From positions 1 to 64,000 of the forward strand of contig CAMAPK010000010.1 of assembly GCA_945860135.1 (NCBI GenBank): DNA of 64,000 bases, written 5' to 3'. Below are positions 1 through 10,393 of this stretch, one piece after another. Positions within the stretch are counted from its first letter, which is position 1. Each line of letters starts with the position of its first letter. Both the position numbers and the translations under genes were made by a program. This DNA is from Nitrosovibrio sp. Nv4 (lineage in GTDB: Bacteria > Pseudomonadota > Gammaproteobacteria > Burkholderiales > Nitrosomonadaceae). The notes under the pieces were generated by a model. It made no database searches. It was not told where the DNA came from and worked only from the letters and a program-made list of their open reading frames with translations.

Positions 1-616
1 TAATCTTGTTGTAGGTGTATTCCCGCAGCGAATAGAGCGGATAGTATTCCGGGAAATCCCGGATCATGGCTGCCGCCAGCAAGGCGAGATCGTGGACAGT
101 GGTAAAGTGCTCCGGATGCGGCAGGCCGGTGGAATTGGCGAAATGGGTACTGCCCATGCCCATGCGCTTGGCTTCCTTGTTCATCATCTGCGCGAAAGCG
201 TCCTCCGAGCCGGCGATGGCTTCCGCCAGCGCGATGCAGGCATCATTGCCGGATTGGACGATCATGCCGCGTATCAATTCGTCTACGGTTACCGGTCTGT
301 TGGGTTCGATGAACATGCGCGAGCCTGGCGTGCGCCAGGCGCGTTCCGACACGGGCACGGTTTGGGTCAGGGTGATGCGTTTCTGTTTAATGGCCGAGAA
401 AACGACATGTGCCGTCATCAGCTTGGTGAGCGATGCCGGTTCGATGCGTTCATGGATATTCTGGCCGAGCAATGTCTGGCCACTCTGCAGATCGGTGAGA
501 ATGTAAGCCTTGGCAGCTATGGATAAAGCGGGTGACGGGGGTATGTAATGCTTGGGTTGCTGGGCGAACACGGGGAATGCGTAACAGCACAGCACCAACA
601 AGAGTAAACGCTTCAT
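1..616 (-). CDS. dacA: D-alanyl-D-alanine carboxypeptidase (PBP5/6 family), truncated at window edge
   Basis: Reverse-strand translation MKRLLLLVLCCYAFPVFAQQPKHYIPPSP...EPASLTKLMTAHVVF...VQSGNDACIALAEAIAGSEDAFAQMMNKEA; SxxK (SLTK) and SGN motifs; signal peptide; runs off the left edge. Confidence 0.9.
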   Translation of the reverse strand, partial: MKRLLLLVLCCYAFPVFAQQPKHYIPPSPALSIAAKAYILTDLQSGQTLLGQNIHERIEPASLTKLMTAHVVFSAIKQKRITLTQTVPVSERAWRTPGSRMFIEPNRPVTVDELIRGMIVQSGNDACIALAEAIAGSEDAFAQMMNKEAKRMGMGSTHFANSTGLPHPEHFTTVHDLALLAAAMIRDFPEYYPLYSLREYTYNKI

Positions 617-652
617 GAGAGACCGTAAAAGAAAATCATTTGATAAGTTTGT

Positions 653-928
653 CTAGCGTTTGCCACGACACAGGCTGAAGCCGTCGTTCCAGCCCGCGCG
701 ATATTGAGTATCAGCCGCAAGGCGGCGTTCATCCTTGTATCCGTAGGCGGTTTTCTTGGCGGTTTCGCAGCCATCGATATAACCATCCTTGAAAGCTGGC
801 GAGTAGCCGGAAAGGTTATAGGTGGGGCGCGTACTCGGCGGCAACGGCCCGGCGGGGCGCTGATCCCACCCCATTGCTGCACAACCCGCAAGCATTGAAA
901 CCATAAAAGTTGCTGTAATTAAACGCAT
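653..928 (-). CDS. small putative lipoprotein
   Basis: MRLITATFMVSMLAGCAAMGWDQRPAG... with lipobox LAGC; internal ATG at 928 preferred over the upstream start at 976. Confidence 0.65.
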   Translation of the reverse strand: MRLITATFMVSMLAGCAAMGWDQRPAGPLPPSTRPTYNLSGYSPAFKDGYIDGCETAKKTAYGYKDERRLAADTQYRAGWNDGFSLCRGKR

Positions 929-956
929 TGCGATCCCGTTGGCTGATCTGATGTCT

Positions 957-1880
957 CTAACCCGCCCAATTCGCAATTCCCAGCAGCAACAGCAGTGTCA
1001 GCCATAATACCAGGGTGCGCCAGATCAGACCGGTGGCACTCTGCAGAAAATCCATGTCGGCTTCTTCGCCCATGCCCAATTCCGGGCGGTAGTGAACGCT
1101 GCTGGCTTCCTGCAGCGAGTCTCCCAGGCGTACGCCCAACGCACCCGCACCACTGGCAAGAATGATGCCCTGGGTATGATTCGCCCAGGATGCGGCCTGC
1201 GCGCGCCAGCAATAAATCGCATCCTCAAAGTTACCGGCGATGGCAAAACTCACCGCAGTTAATCTTGCCGGTAACCAGTCTATGGCCTTGAACGCCTTTG
1301 CGGCGAATTGGCCGAATGCGCCGAATTCTTCTTCCGGGCGGCTGCCCCAACGCTCGCCCAGCAACTCCGTGAGGCGGTACAGAACCGCACCCAGCGGTCC
1401 CGGCAGCAAAGCAAAACAGACGATCACCCCGAACACGTAGCGGTGCGAATGCACCAGTCCCAATTCAATCGCAACCCGTGCAATCGCCTCACTGCTGAGT
1501 TCATCCGCAGGTGTTCCACGCCATTGCCGCAGCAGTTCTCGAGCTTGCGGCAGATCGCCATTCCTGAGGGCCCGGTTGATTTCGGCGAACAGATGATTGA
1601 ACTGGTGAAAGCTTATGGTGAAATAAAGCACCACCACATTCCACGCCCATGCCAGCAATGGACTCAGACTAAGCAGAAAATAATAGATCGCACCGGTAAG
1701 CAGCAGCAGCGGGAACACTGCGGCGATCCATGCTGCGACGCCATGACGGCTTGCACCGGTATTGAAATAGCGCTCCAGCGCATCGGCATAGGAGGCGAAC
1801 AGCAGTATGGCTTGATTATGGCGGTCAGTGGGACGCCATTGCTCCAGCAGGAGAGCGAAGATTATCGAGAATAAGGTCAT
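957..1880 (-). CDS. CobD/AmpE-like integral membrane protein
   Basis: 307 aa, N-terminus MTLFSIIFALLLEQWRP, multiple TM segments, CobD/CbiB/AmpE-like pattern. Confidence 0.65.
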   Translation of the reverse strand: MTLFSIIFALLLEQWRPTDRHNQAILLFASYADALERYFNTGASRHGVAAWIAAVFPLLLLTGAIYYFLLSLSPLLAWAWNVVVLYFTISFHQFNHLFAEINRALRNGDLPQARELLRQWRGTPADELSSEAIARVAIELGLVHSHRYVFGVIVCFALLPGPLGAVLYRLTELLGERWGSRPEEEFGAFGQFAAKAFKAIDWLPARLTAVSFAIAGNFEDAIYCWRAQAASWANHTQGIILASGAGALGVRLGDSLQEASSVHYRPELGMGEEADMDFLQSATGLIWRTLVLWLTLLLLLGIANWAG

Positions 1881-1898
1881 TGCAAGGCGGCCGCAGGA

Positions 1899-2777
1899 TT
1901 ACCGCAACACCGATTTGAGCAGCTTGCCCATCTCTGCGGGGTTGCGAGTCACCTTGATCCCGCATTCTTCCATTACCGCAAGCTTTTCCTGTGCCGTACC
2001 CTTGCCGCCGGAGATGATCGCCCCGGCGTGCCCCATGCGCTTGCCCGCCGGTGCGGTTACCCCGGCGATGAAACCCACCACTGGTTTCTGCATATTATCC
2101 CTGACCCAGCGGGCGCAATCTTCCTCGTCGGAGCCACCGATTTCTCCCACCATCACAACCGCATCGGTTGCGTCATCAGCATTGAATAATTGCATCACAT
2201 CGAGGTGCTTCAAGCCGTTCACTGGGTCGCCGCCGATGCCGATACAGGTGGATTGCCCCAATCCCTGCTCCATCAATTGCGCTACTGCTTCGTAGGTCAG
2301 GGTGCCGGAGCGCGATACCACGCCGATGCGGCCCTTTTTGTGAATGTGGCCGGGCATGATGCCGATCTTGATTTCATCGGGGGTGATGATGCCGGGGCAG
2401 TTGGGGCCGATCAGCCGGGTTTTCCGCCCCTGCATTTTGTAGCGCGTGCGCAGCATGTCGCGCACCGGAATGCCTTCAGTGATGCAGATCACCAGGTCCA
2501 GTTCCGCTTCCACTGCTTCATCAATTGCGGCAGCGGCAAACGGCGGCGGTACGTAGATCACCGAAACGGTAGCGCCACTGGCCTGTTTCGCTTCCTTGAC
2601 GGTGGCATAAATCGGAATGCCCTCGAAATCCTCGCCTGGTTTTTTCGGATTCACCCCGGCCACAAAACAATTTCTGCCATTGGCATAGTCGCGGCACATG
2701 CGGGTGTGAAATTGTCCGGTCTTGCCGGTGATGCCCTGGGTCATGACGCGAGTGTTCTTGTCTATCAGGATGGCCAT
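1899..2777 (-). CDS. sucD: succinyl-CoA ligase (ADP-forming) alpha subunit
   Basis: [24 protein letters not shown]...[42 protein letters not shown]. Confidence 0.95.
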   Translation of the reverse strand: MAILIDKNTRVMTQGITGKTGQFHTRMCRDYANGRNCFVAGVNPKKPGEDFEGIPIYATVKEAKQASGATVSVIYVPPPFAAAAIDEAVEAELDLVICITEGIPVRDMLRTRYKMQGRKTRLIGPNCPGIITPDEIKIGIMPGHIHKKGRIGVVSRSGTLTYEAVAQLMEQGLGQSTCIGIGGDPVNGLKHLDVMQLFNADDATDAVVMVGEIGGSDEEDCARWVRDNMQKPVVGFIAGVTAPAGKRMGHAGAIISGGKGTAQEKLAVMEECGIKVTRNPAEMGKLLKSVLR

Positions 2778-2779
2778 GA

Positions 2780-3946
2780 CTACACTCCTTTCGCTGCCGT
2801 GACCGCTTTCTCGGCAGCATCCGCCATGTTGCTCGCCGAAATGATCGGCAAGCCGGATTCGGCCAGAATTTTCTTGCCCAGATCCACATTGGTGCCTTCG
2901 AGGCGTACCACCAGCGGTACGCTGAGTTGCACTTCCCGTGCTGCTGCCACTACACCTTCGGCAATCACGTCACATTTCATGATGCCGCCGAATATGTTCA
3001 CCAGGATGGCTTGCAGTTTCGGATTGCGCAGCATCAATTTGAATGCCTCGGCCACTTTTTCGGCGGTGGCGCCACCACCGACATCGAGAAAATTGGCGGG
3101 GCTGCCGCCATAGAGTTTGATGATATCCATGGTGGCCATCGCCAGTCCTGCACCATTGACCAGGCAGCCGATGTTGCCGTCCAGAGAAATGTAGGAGAGG
3201 TCGTGTTTGGACGCTTCGATCTCCGCCGGGTCTTCTTCATCCAGATCGCGCAAGGCAGAAATTTCGGGGTGACGGAACAGCGCGTTGTCATCAAAATTCA
3301 TTTTCGCGTCGAGCGCGAGCACATGATCGTCAGCGGTAAGTATCAATGGATTGATTTCGACCAGCGAGGCATCGGTGCTGTCAAAAGCCCGGTACAGGTT
3401 TTGCAGCAAGATCCGTGCTTCAGTCACGGCGGGCTCGGCAATGCCAATCTTGCGGGCGACGTCGTCGGCATCCTGCTCGGTCAATCCTGCCAGCGGATCG
3501 ATCAATAGCTTGTGAATTTTTTCCGGCGTGCTGGCGGCGACTTGTTCAATATCCATGCCGCCCTCGGAACTCGCCATCAGGCACACACGCTGGCTGCTGC
3601 GGTCCACCACCATGCCGATGTACAGCTCCTTCTTGATGGCGGCACCCTGCTCGAGCAGCAGCCGCCGCACAACTTGCCCGTGCGCGCCGGTCTGGTGGGT
3701 AACCAGTGTCATACCCAGTATTTTCGCGGCAAGCTGCCTGACTTCGGCGAGCGACCTTGCTACTTTCACCCCGCCGCCCTTGCCGCGTCCGCCAGCGTGA
3801 ATCTGCGCTTTTACTACCCACACGCTACCACCCAGCTTGCTGGCCGCCGCCACTGCCTGGTCAACACTGAAGCAGGCGATTCCGCGCGGGGTGGCAACGC
3901 CAAATTCGCGCAGAATTTCCTTGGCCTGGTACTCATGTATTTTCAT
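2780..3946 (-). CDS. sucC: succinyl-CoA ligase (ADP-forming) beta subunit
   Basis: [27 protein letters not shown]...ATP-grasp, [14 protein letters not shown]; directly upstream of sucD. Confidence 0.95.
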   Translation of the reverse strand: MKIHEYQAKEILREFGVATPRGIACFSVDQAVAAASKLGGSVWVVKAQIHAGGRGKGGGVKVARSLAEVRQLAAKILGMTLVTHQTGAHGQVVRRLLLEQGAAIKKELYIGMVVDRSSQRVCLMASSEGGMDIEQVAASTPEKIHKLLIDPLAGLTEQDADDVARKIGIAEPAVTEARILLQNLYRAFDSTDASLVEINPLILTADDHVLALDAKMNFDDNALFRHPEISALRDLDEEDPAEIEASKHDLSYISLDGNIGCLVNGAGLAMATMDIIKLYGGSPANFLDVGGGATAEKVAEAFKLMLRNPKLQAILVNIFGGIMKCDVIAEGVVAAAREVQLSVPLVVRLEGTNVDLGKKILAESGLPIISASNMADAAEKAVTAAKGV

Positions 3947-4001
3947 GTTGTTCCCGTTACCGCGCCCTGCCCGCAGTCATGTGTTGCTTTGCCCTTGCTG
4001 C

Positions 4002-4472
4002 TCAGTGCGTGGCGCCTTGACGCAGGCTCAGCAGCTCCACGTCAAAAATCAAGGTTGCATTCGGCGGGATCACGCCGCCGGCACCAGCTGCGCCATAAGC
4101 CATGGATGGGGGGACAATCAGCATCCGCCGCCCACCAATTTTCATGCCGACAACGCCTTTGTCCCAGCCCTTGATCACCCGTCCTGCTCCCAGCAGAAAA
4201 GAGAACGGACTGTTACGGTCGCGTGAACTGTCGAATTTTTTACCTTTATTCAGCGGCCCAGCCGGGTCGAAAAGCCAGCCTGTATAATGAACTTCAGCCA
4301 TTTTGCCAACGGTTGCTTCTTCACCCGTTCCTATTATGACCTCAGATTTTACGAGTTCGGTCACGCCAGTTGTTCCTTGCTTGGTTTCGGAAAAGGCGGC
4401 TTGGGGCAGCAAAGTCATGCCCAGAATGAAGACGCTCAAATTAAGCAGAGTGTTTACTTTAGACATGGTCAC
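4002..4472 (-). CDS. FKBP-type peptidyl-prolyl cis-trans isomerase
   Basis: Signal peptide followed by [12 protein letters not shown]...[52 protein letters not shown]. Confidence 0.92.
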   Translation of the reverse strand: MTMSKVNTLLNLSVFILGMTLLPQAAFSETKQGTTGVTELVKSEVIIGTGEEATVGKMAEVHYTGWLFDPAGPLNKGKKFDSSRDRNSPFSFLLGAGRVIKGWDKGVVGMKIGGRRMLIVPPSMAYGAAGAGGVIPPNATLIFDVELLSLRQGATH

Positions 4473-4703
4473 CTCAAAAAATTAATTGAAATAATTAAAT
4501 TATGATCGTGGACGAGTCACGCTTTCATCCACAAACAATTCCTTGCTGCCGGAAACGAGTCGGCCCATGGCCGGATCAGGTTTGGCAGGAATCAGTATTT
4601 CCAGAGTCCCAAACTCTCAAGTATTATACTCGCTATGTTTAGTCCGTCATCACAGCCCGATCAAGCCCAGCCCGCTGTAACCGATTAGATTGAGGACGCG
4701 ACC

Positions 4704-5162
4704 ATGCAGGAACGTTTGAACGAGGAAGCGCAACCGGGTGAGCGGGGGGCGAGTTCAATACGTCTGCATGATTCACGCCTGGTGCGCGGCCTGTACCTGG
4801 CGCTGGGCATCGCCGCGCTGATTCTGGCTGTGCTGGGTGCGGTGCTGCCGGTATTGCCCACCACCCCCTTCGTGCTGCTGGCTGCTGCCTGCTTTGCCCG
4901 CGGTTCGGAACACTTTCATGACCGCCTGCTGGCTAACCGCTTTGCCGGTCCGCTCATCCGCGAATGGCGCGAGCATCACAGCATCCCGCGCCGGGTCAAA
5001 CGCTGGGTATATCTGCTGATGGCATTGTCATTCGGCAGCTCGATCCTGCTGTTGCCGGAGGTCTGGCAGCAGGTGATGTTGGCGGTGCTGGGAATCGTCT
5101 TGACGGTGTTTATCTGGCGCATACCAGTGAGAGATGCAGATACCAGTTATGAGCAGAATTAA
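4704..5162 (+). CDS. YbaN/DUF454 family membrane protein
   Basis: LGAVLPVLPTTPFVLLAAACFARGSEHFHDRLLANRFAGPLIREWREHHSIPRRVK. Confidence 0.85.
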   Translation: MQERLNEEAQPGERGASSIRLHDSRLVRGLYLALGIAALILAVLGAVLPVLPTTPFVLLAAACFARGSEHFHDRLLANRFAGPLIREWREHHSIPRRVKRWVYLLMALSFGSSILLLPEVWQQVMLAVLGIVLTVFIWRIPVRDADTSYEQN

Positions 5163-5388
5163 CCTCACAGCATTGCTTCTATATGCTGAGTCAGGTTTGA
5201 TAGTGACTGATGTTTCCAGAACCCCGGACTTTCAAGTATCATGCCCGATATGCTTAATCCATCAACACAGCCTGTTTTGCAGCTCTCTCTTGACCGGCAA
5301 ATTTCTGGCCGAGCCTGAATTGCAAAATACTTGCAACCTTACTTACAGACTCACAGGCAGTAGTGGCCTCGCGCACCAACAACAATAG

Positions 5389-6645
5389 ATGAATCCCATC
5401 CCAATAGAAATAATCGGTGCAGTGCTGTTTGGCATTGCCGTCATCCACACTTTCTCGACCAAATTCTTCGAGCATCTGGCACACACACGCCCGGCCCACG
5501 CCGGCGTCTGGCACTTGCTGGGCGAGGTCGAGGTGGTGTTTGGATTCTGGGCGATGGTGCTGATCGTGGCAATGATGCTCATAGATGGCAAGCTGGCTGC
5601 CATCGCTTATCTTGACCGGCAGAGCTTTATCGAGCCGATGTTCGTATTCGTCATCATGGTGATTGCGGGCAGCCGGCCAATCCTGCAATTTGCGAAGCTC
5701 AGCGTCGAGGTGATCGCACGGCTCATTCCCTGGTCGCGCGAGAAAGCTTTCTACTTCATTACCTTATCGTTTGTGCCACTGCTGGGTTCCTTTATCACCG
5801 AGCCGGCAGCCATGACGCTGGCCGCACTGATTCTGTTTGAACGCTACTACTCCAAAGGTATCTCGACCCGGCTCAAATATGCCACTCTCGGTGTGCTGTT
5901 CGTCAACATCTCGATCGGTGGCACGCTGACACCCTATGCGGCACCACCGGTACTGATGGTGGCTGGCAAGTGGGGCTGGGATATCACCTTCATGTTTACT
6001 ACTTTTGGCTGGAAAGCTGCGCTGGCGGTGCTGGTAAATGCCTTGGCGGCCACCTTGCTGTTCCAGCGCGAATTATCAAATATGCAGAGTGAAGAACGCT
6101 CCGAGAAGGCCAGCGTCCCGCTACCAGTGGTGCTGGTACATCTGTTTTTCCTGGCCAGCGTGGTGGTGTTCGCCCATTACCCGGTGATCTTCATGGGTTT
6201 GCTGTTGTTCTTTCTCGGCTTTGCTCATGCCTATGAGCGCTTCCAGGATAGGCTGATCCTGCGTGAGGGCTTGCTGGTTGCCTTTTTCCTTGCCGGTCTG
6301 GTTGTCCTGGGGGGGCAACAAAAATGGTGGCTGCAACCGATGCTGGCTGGAATGGACAGCACTACACTCTATTTCGGCGCTACCTTGCTGACCGCGATCA
6401 CCGACAATGCAGCACTCACTTATCTGGGTTCTCTGATGGATGCACCCAGCGCCGAGTTCAAGTATGCGCTCGTTGCCGGAGCGGTCACTGGTGGCGGTCT
6501 GACAGTCATCGCCAACGCCCCCAACCCGGCAGGATTTTCCATCCTCAAAGGTTCATTCGAGGATGAAGCGATCCATCCATTGGGATTGCTGGCTGCCGCG
6601 CTGCCACCCACATTGGTTGCTGTCCTGGCATTTCAGTTGCTCTGA
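5389..6645 (+). CDS. putative Na+/H+ antiporter
   Basis: 418 aa polytopic membrane protein; MNPIPIEIIGAVLFGIAVIHTFSTKFFEHLAH...NAPNPAGFSILKGSF. Confidence 0.75.
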   Translation: MNPIPIEIIGAVLFGIAVIHTFSTKFFEHLAHTRPAHAGVWHLLGEVEVVFGFWAMVLIVAMMLIDGKLAAIAYLDRQSFIEPMFVFVIMVIAGSRPILQFAKLSVEVIARLIPWSREKAFYFITLSFVPLLGSFITEPAAMTLAALILFERYYSKGISTRLKYATLGVLFVNISIGGTLTPYAAPPVLMVAGKWGWDITFMFTTFGWKAALAVLVNALAATLLFQRELSNMQSEERSEKASVPLPVVLVHLFFLASVVVFAHYPVIFMGLLLFFLGFAHAYERFQDRLILREGLLVAFFLAGLVVLGGQQKWWLQPMLAGMDSTTLYFGATLLTAITDNAALTYLGSLMDAPSAEFKYALVAGAVTGGGLTVIANAPNPAGFSILKGSFEDEAIHPLGLLAAALPPTLVAVLAFQLL

Positions 6646-6767
6646 TCTGTCCCGCTAGTACTGATACCAGTGAGGACGTAACAAAATGGAAAAGTGGGTG
6701 CTTTCGACAGCGCGCATACGCTGCCAGCAAGTTGAAGGGTAAGGTACTGCTGCTGCCGGAAAAGATT

Positions 6768-7598
6768 TTAGCTGCTGCGTTTGCGGGCGAGACCAGCTTC
6801 CATCCATTTTTTGATGCGATTGGCATCACTGCTGCGGGTATTCTTTCCGTTTGAATCAAGCAGGACGATGATGACTGGTTTGCCGGTTATGTTCGCCTGC
6901 ATTACCAGGCAGCGCCCAGCCTCGCTGAGAAAACCTGTCTTTGATACGTCAATCTGCCAGCTTCCGCTACGTATCAGACTGTTGGAGTTGGTAAACTGCA
7001 TACTACGTCTGTTATCTGTGAGTTCTACCGCATGCGCGCTGGTGGTGGAAAACTGGCGGATGATATCGTAGCCATACGCGGCCTCAACCATTTTCACCAG
7101 ATCACGTGCGGTAGAAACGTTAGTACTACTCAATCCGGTGGAGTCAACAAAGTAACTGTTGCCCATGCCAAGTTCAAATGCCTTGTCATTCATCGCTGCC
7201 ACGAATGCCTCGATGCCGCCTGGATAGGCGCGCCCCAACGCTGCTGCTGCGCGATTCTCGGATGACATCAGCGCCAACCGCAGCAGTTCCTGGCGGGTAA
7301 GGCTGGCGCCCACGTGCAAGCGTGAGCGGGTGTTCTTGAGTACATCGATGTCGGCGGAGTCGATGGTGATTTCTTCAGTCAGCGGCAGTTGTGCATCCAG
7401 CACTATCATCGCCGTCATCAGCTTGGTAATGGAAGCGATCGGCATGACGGTGTCTGTATTCTTGCTGTAGAGCGTGCGTCCCTGCTGTGTGTCGAAAATA
7501 TGTACGGCGCGGGACTTGAGATTCAAGGCACCCTTCTGTGCGAAAGCACTGCCGCTAAATATAAGCATGACACCCAACGCGAGGATTACTTTGTTCAT
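6768..7598 (-). CDS. pbpG: D-alanyl-D-alanine endopeptidase (PBP7-like)
   Basis: Signal peptide; SITKLMTAMIV (SxxK), SSENRAAAALGRAYPGG (SxN), SKTGFLSEAGRCLV (KTG). Confidence 0.85.
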   Translation of the reverse strand: MNKVILALGVMLIFSGSAFAQKGALNLKSRAVHIFDTQQGRTLYSKNTDTVMPIASITKLMTAMIVLDAQLPLTEEITIDSADIDVLKNTRSRLHVGASLTRQELLRLALMSSENRAAAALGRAYPGGIEAFVAAMNDKAFELGMGNSYFVDSTGLSSTNVSTARDLVKMVEAAYGYDIIRQFSTTSAHAVELTDNRRSMQFTNSNSLIRSGSWQIDVSKTGFLSEAGRCLVMQANITGKPVIIVLLDSNGKNTRSSDANRIKKWMEAGLARKRSS

Positions 7599-7781
7599 TT
7601 ATTCTTGCTCCGCTTGAGAAGATCCATCCGCCATCGGCGAGTTTAGTTACCTGTTCCAGATAAGTTAACAAAAATCAGGGGATAGGGAAAGGACTTTATA
7701 TCGATTCTAGGAAATATTTGTGGAATGTCATTCTGGAACAACGCTACCTTTCTACCCTATTTCTGCCTTTATATTCGGTTT

Positions 7782-9590
7782 CTACCCTGGCCCATGCACC
7801 AATTGCAGCCGTGTCTGCTCTTCCTGCTGTTGCAGTTCCCACATATGGGCATAGGTGCCATTCGCCGCCAGCAGCTCCCGATGACTGCCGCGTTCGATGA
7901 TGCTGCCCTTGTCCATTACCAGTATCTGATCGGCATCGGCGATGGTGGAGAGGCGGTGAGCGATGGTGAGGGTGGTGCGATTTGCAGCGATGCGCTTCAG
8001 TTCCGTCTGGATGGCTTTTTCCGATTTTGAGTCCAGCGCCGAAGTGGCTTCATCAAAAATGAGTATCCTAGGTGTTTTCAGGATCGCACGCGCGATGGCA
8101 ACGCGCTGCTTCTCCCCACCGGAAAGTTTCAGCCCACGCTCTCCCACGGTAGTTTCGTATTTATCCGGCAGGCTCTCGATGAAATCATGAATATGTGCCG
8201 ATCTGGCGGCTTCAAATACTTCCTCGCGACTGGCATCGGGACGCCCGTAAGCAATGTTGTAATAAATACTGTCGTTGAACAGCACCGTATCCTGCGGCAC
8301 GATGCCAATGGCTGCGCGCAGGCTTTTCTGGGTCACATCGCGGATATCCTGTTCGTTTATCAGAATGCGGCCGGCGGACACATCATAGAAGCGGAATAGT
8401 AAGCGCGCCAACGTGGATTTGCCCGAGCCGCTATGTCCGACCACCGCCACGTTGCGGCCAGCGGGAATATCGAAACTCACGTCAAACAGAATCTGGCGAT
8501 TGGGATCGTAGCTGAAACTCACTCGCTCGAAGCGAATCGCTGCCTCTCCCGCAACGAGGTCAGTGGCACCCGGTTTATCCTTGATCTCTTCATTTTCCGC
8601 CAGCAGGCTGAACATTTTTTCCATGTCTGCCAGTGAGTGCTTGATTTCGCGATAAACGAAGCCGAGGAAATGCAGTGGCATATACAGTTGCAGCATGAAG
8701 GCATTGACCAGCACCAGATCGCCCAGTGACATGCTGCCTTTGACCACGCCGTCAGCCGCCAACAGCATCAGCAAGGTCACGCCGATTGCAATAATGGCGC
8801 TCTGGCCGGCATTGAGCGCCGCGAGCGAAGTCTGGTTGCGCACTGCCGCAACTTCCCATTTCTGCATGTGCTCATCGTAGCGCCGCGCTTCCCATGCTTC
8901 ATTGCCGAAATATTTCACCGTTTCATAGTTGAGCAGGCTGTCGATGGCGCGGGTATTGGCTTTCGAGTCCATGTCGTTCATCGTGCGGCGGAAAATCATG
9001 CGCCACTCGGTAATGAACAGGGTGAATACGATGTAGGCTAGCAGCGTTACAAAAATGATTACCGAGAACCAAATATCATATTTGGCAAGAAGAATTGCCG
9101 CCACCAGACTGATTTCCAGCAGGGTTGGCAGGATATTGAACAGCATGAAGTTGAGCAGGAAGGAAATGCCGCGCGTGCCGCGTTCGATGTCGCGCGATAC
9201 GCCACCAGTCTGACGTTCCAAGTGGAAGCGTAGCGACAGCGCATGCAGATGACCGAATACCCTGATGGCCACCCGCCGGATCGCCCGTTGCGTAACCTTG
9301 GCAAATACCGCATCGCGCAATTCGCCGAACAGTGTGCTGCACAGGCGCAAGGCGCCGTAGCCCACCAGCAGTACTACCGGCAGCACCAGCATGGCCCGTG
9401 GCTGGTCGAGCGCATCGACAATTTCCTTCAGCACCAGCGGCACCGCGACGCTGGCAAGCTTGGCCAGCACCAGCAGCAGCAATGCCAATGCCACCCTGCC
9501 CTTGAATTCCCACAGATAAGGCAGCAGGGTTCGGATAGTTCTCCAGTCGTTGCGACTGGCTGCGGGTTGCTCCAAACGGGTGGGACGCAT
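7782..9590 (-). CDS. ABC transporter, fused permease and ATPase, Atm1/HMT-like
   Basis: Walker A GHSGSGKST, signature LSGGEKQRVAIARAILK, Walker B ILIFDEATSALD; NH2-terminal TM domain. Confidence 0.9.
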   Translation of the reverse strand: MRPTRLEQPAASRNDWRTIRTLLPYLWEFKGRVALALLLLVLAKLASVAVPLVLKEIVDALDQPRAMLVLPVVLLVGYGALRLCSTLFGELRDAVFAKVTQRAIRRVAIRVFGHLHALSLRFHLERQTGGVSRDIERGTRGISFLLNFMLFNILPTLLEISLVAAILLAKYDIWFSVIIFVTLLAYIVFTLFITEWRMIFRRTMNDMDSKANTRAIDSLLNYETVKYFGNEAWEARRYDEHMQKWEVAAVRNQTSLAALNAGQSAIIAIGVTLLMLLAADGVVKGSMSLGDLVLVNAFMLQLYMPLHFLGFVYREIKHSLADMEKMFSLLAENEEIKDKPGATDLVAGEAAIRFERVSFSYDPNRQILFDVSFDIPAGRNVAVVGHSGSGKSTLARLLFRFYDVSAGRILINEQDIRDVTQKSLRAAIGIVPQDTVLFNDSIYYNIAYGRPDASREEVFEAARSAHIHDFIESLPDKYETTVGERGLKLSGGEKQRVAIARAILKTPRILIFDEATSALDSKSEKAIQTELKRIAANRTTLTIAHRLSTIADADQILVMDKGSIIERGSHRELLAANGTYAHMWELQQQEEQTRLQLVHGPG

Positions 9591-9686
9591 CAGTTCATTT
9601 CCTGCGGTTTGGGGATTTTAGTGAATCTGGGGATACCAGTTTCTTGCCTGTCGCTATACAATTTGTACAACCAAGGACTGACAAGA

Positions 9687-10094
9687 ATGGAAATAACCTG
9701 TTATCGCGACCAGGAAGCAAGTCATGAGTCGCGCTATCTTCCTGCCGCCACCTACAACCTGGCAATTATGCTGCTCGCCCGCAGTGAGACGCGCAACCTG
9801 TTCGTTCCCATTCGCTCAATGCAATACCTGGCCATCCTGGATGCAGAAGAGTTCGTATTCCTGGACGGAGAGCGCAAATGCTGGATAGACATTGCCTGGC
9901 GCAACTTTTGCTCCTCGGCGCGTACTTCCCTGGAGCAGCCGGTAGAGTACGACGCCGTTTATTACCGTCATGGCCAGGCAGCCATTATGGCACGCCTGCA
10001 AACAGAGTTTCCGCGTGCGCTGCAGGCTTTGGCAAGAAAGACAAAGCTTGATGGCCCGGCGCGGATAATCAAGTTTCCTGCACCTCGGGCTTAG
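9687..10094 (+). CDS. conserved hypothetical protein
   Basis: 135 aa from ATG at 9687 (MEITCYRDQEASHESRYLPAATYNLAIMLL...); convergent with cbbN with a 4-nt overlap of coding ends. Confidence 0.65.
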   Translation: MEITCYRDQEASHESRYLPAATYNLAIMLLARSETRNLFVPIRSMQYLAILDAEEFVFLDGERKCWIDIAWRNFCSSARTSLEQPVEYDAVYYRHGQAAIMARLQTEFPRALQALARKTKLDGPARIIKFPAPRA

Positions 10095-10393
10095 TCGTCT
10101 TCTCCCAGTTCCGCATCCCAGCCCTCGTTCTTGGCGGAAACAACTGCCTGCGCATAGAGTTGTGCATGCCGCCGTTGCATATCCTCCGGCAAGCGGCTGG
10201 GCAGATGCGCATAGGGTTCCCAAGCGGCATACACCTGCTCATACAGGTTCTGCATTTGCGAGCCATCCCATCCGGCGCATGTTTCTGCCTCGGGCAGAAT
10301 GCCGAACACCCAGGCATCGCGCACGATGCGGCCGAGGTGCGTCAGCCCCCCGTTTTCGTCCTGGTTGATTCCTGCATAATATTGTTTCGTCAT
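10091..10393 (-). CDS. cbbN: CbbN-like protein of unknown function, last gene of RuBisCO operon
   Basis: 100 aa MTKQYYAGINQDENGGLTHLGRIVRDAWVFGILPE...; its ATG overlaps the cbbO stop (ATGA-type); position matches cbbN of the cbbLSQON operon of Nitrosomonas europaea. Confidence 0.7.
   Translation of the reverse strand: MTKQYYAGINQDENGGLTHLGRIVRDAWVFGILPEAETCAGWDGSQMQNLYEQVYAAWEPYAHLPSRLPEDMQRRHAQLYAQAVVSAKNEGWDAELGEDD

Noticed and set aside
2190-3113. 307-aa plus-strand ORF over sucD/sucC
   Set aside because: Shadow ORF antisense to two highly conserved genes.
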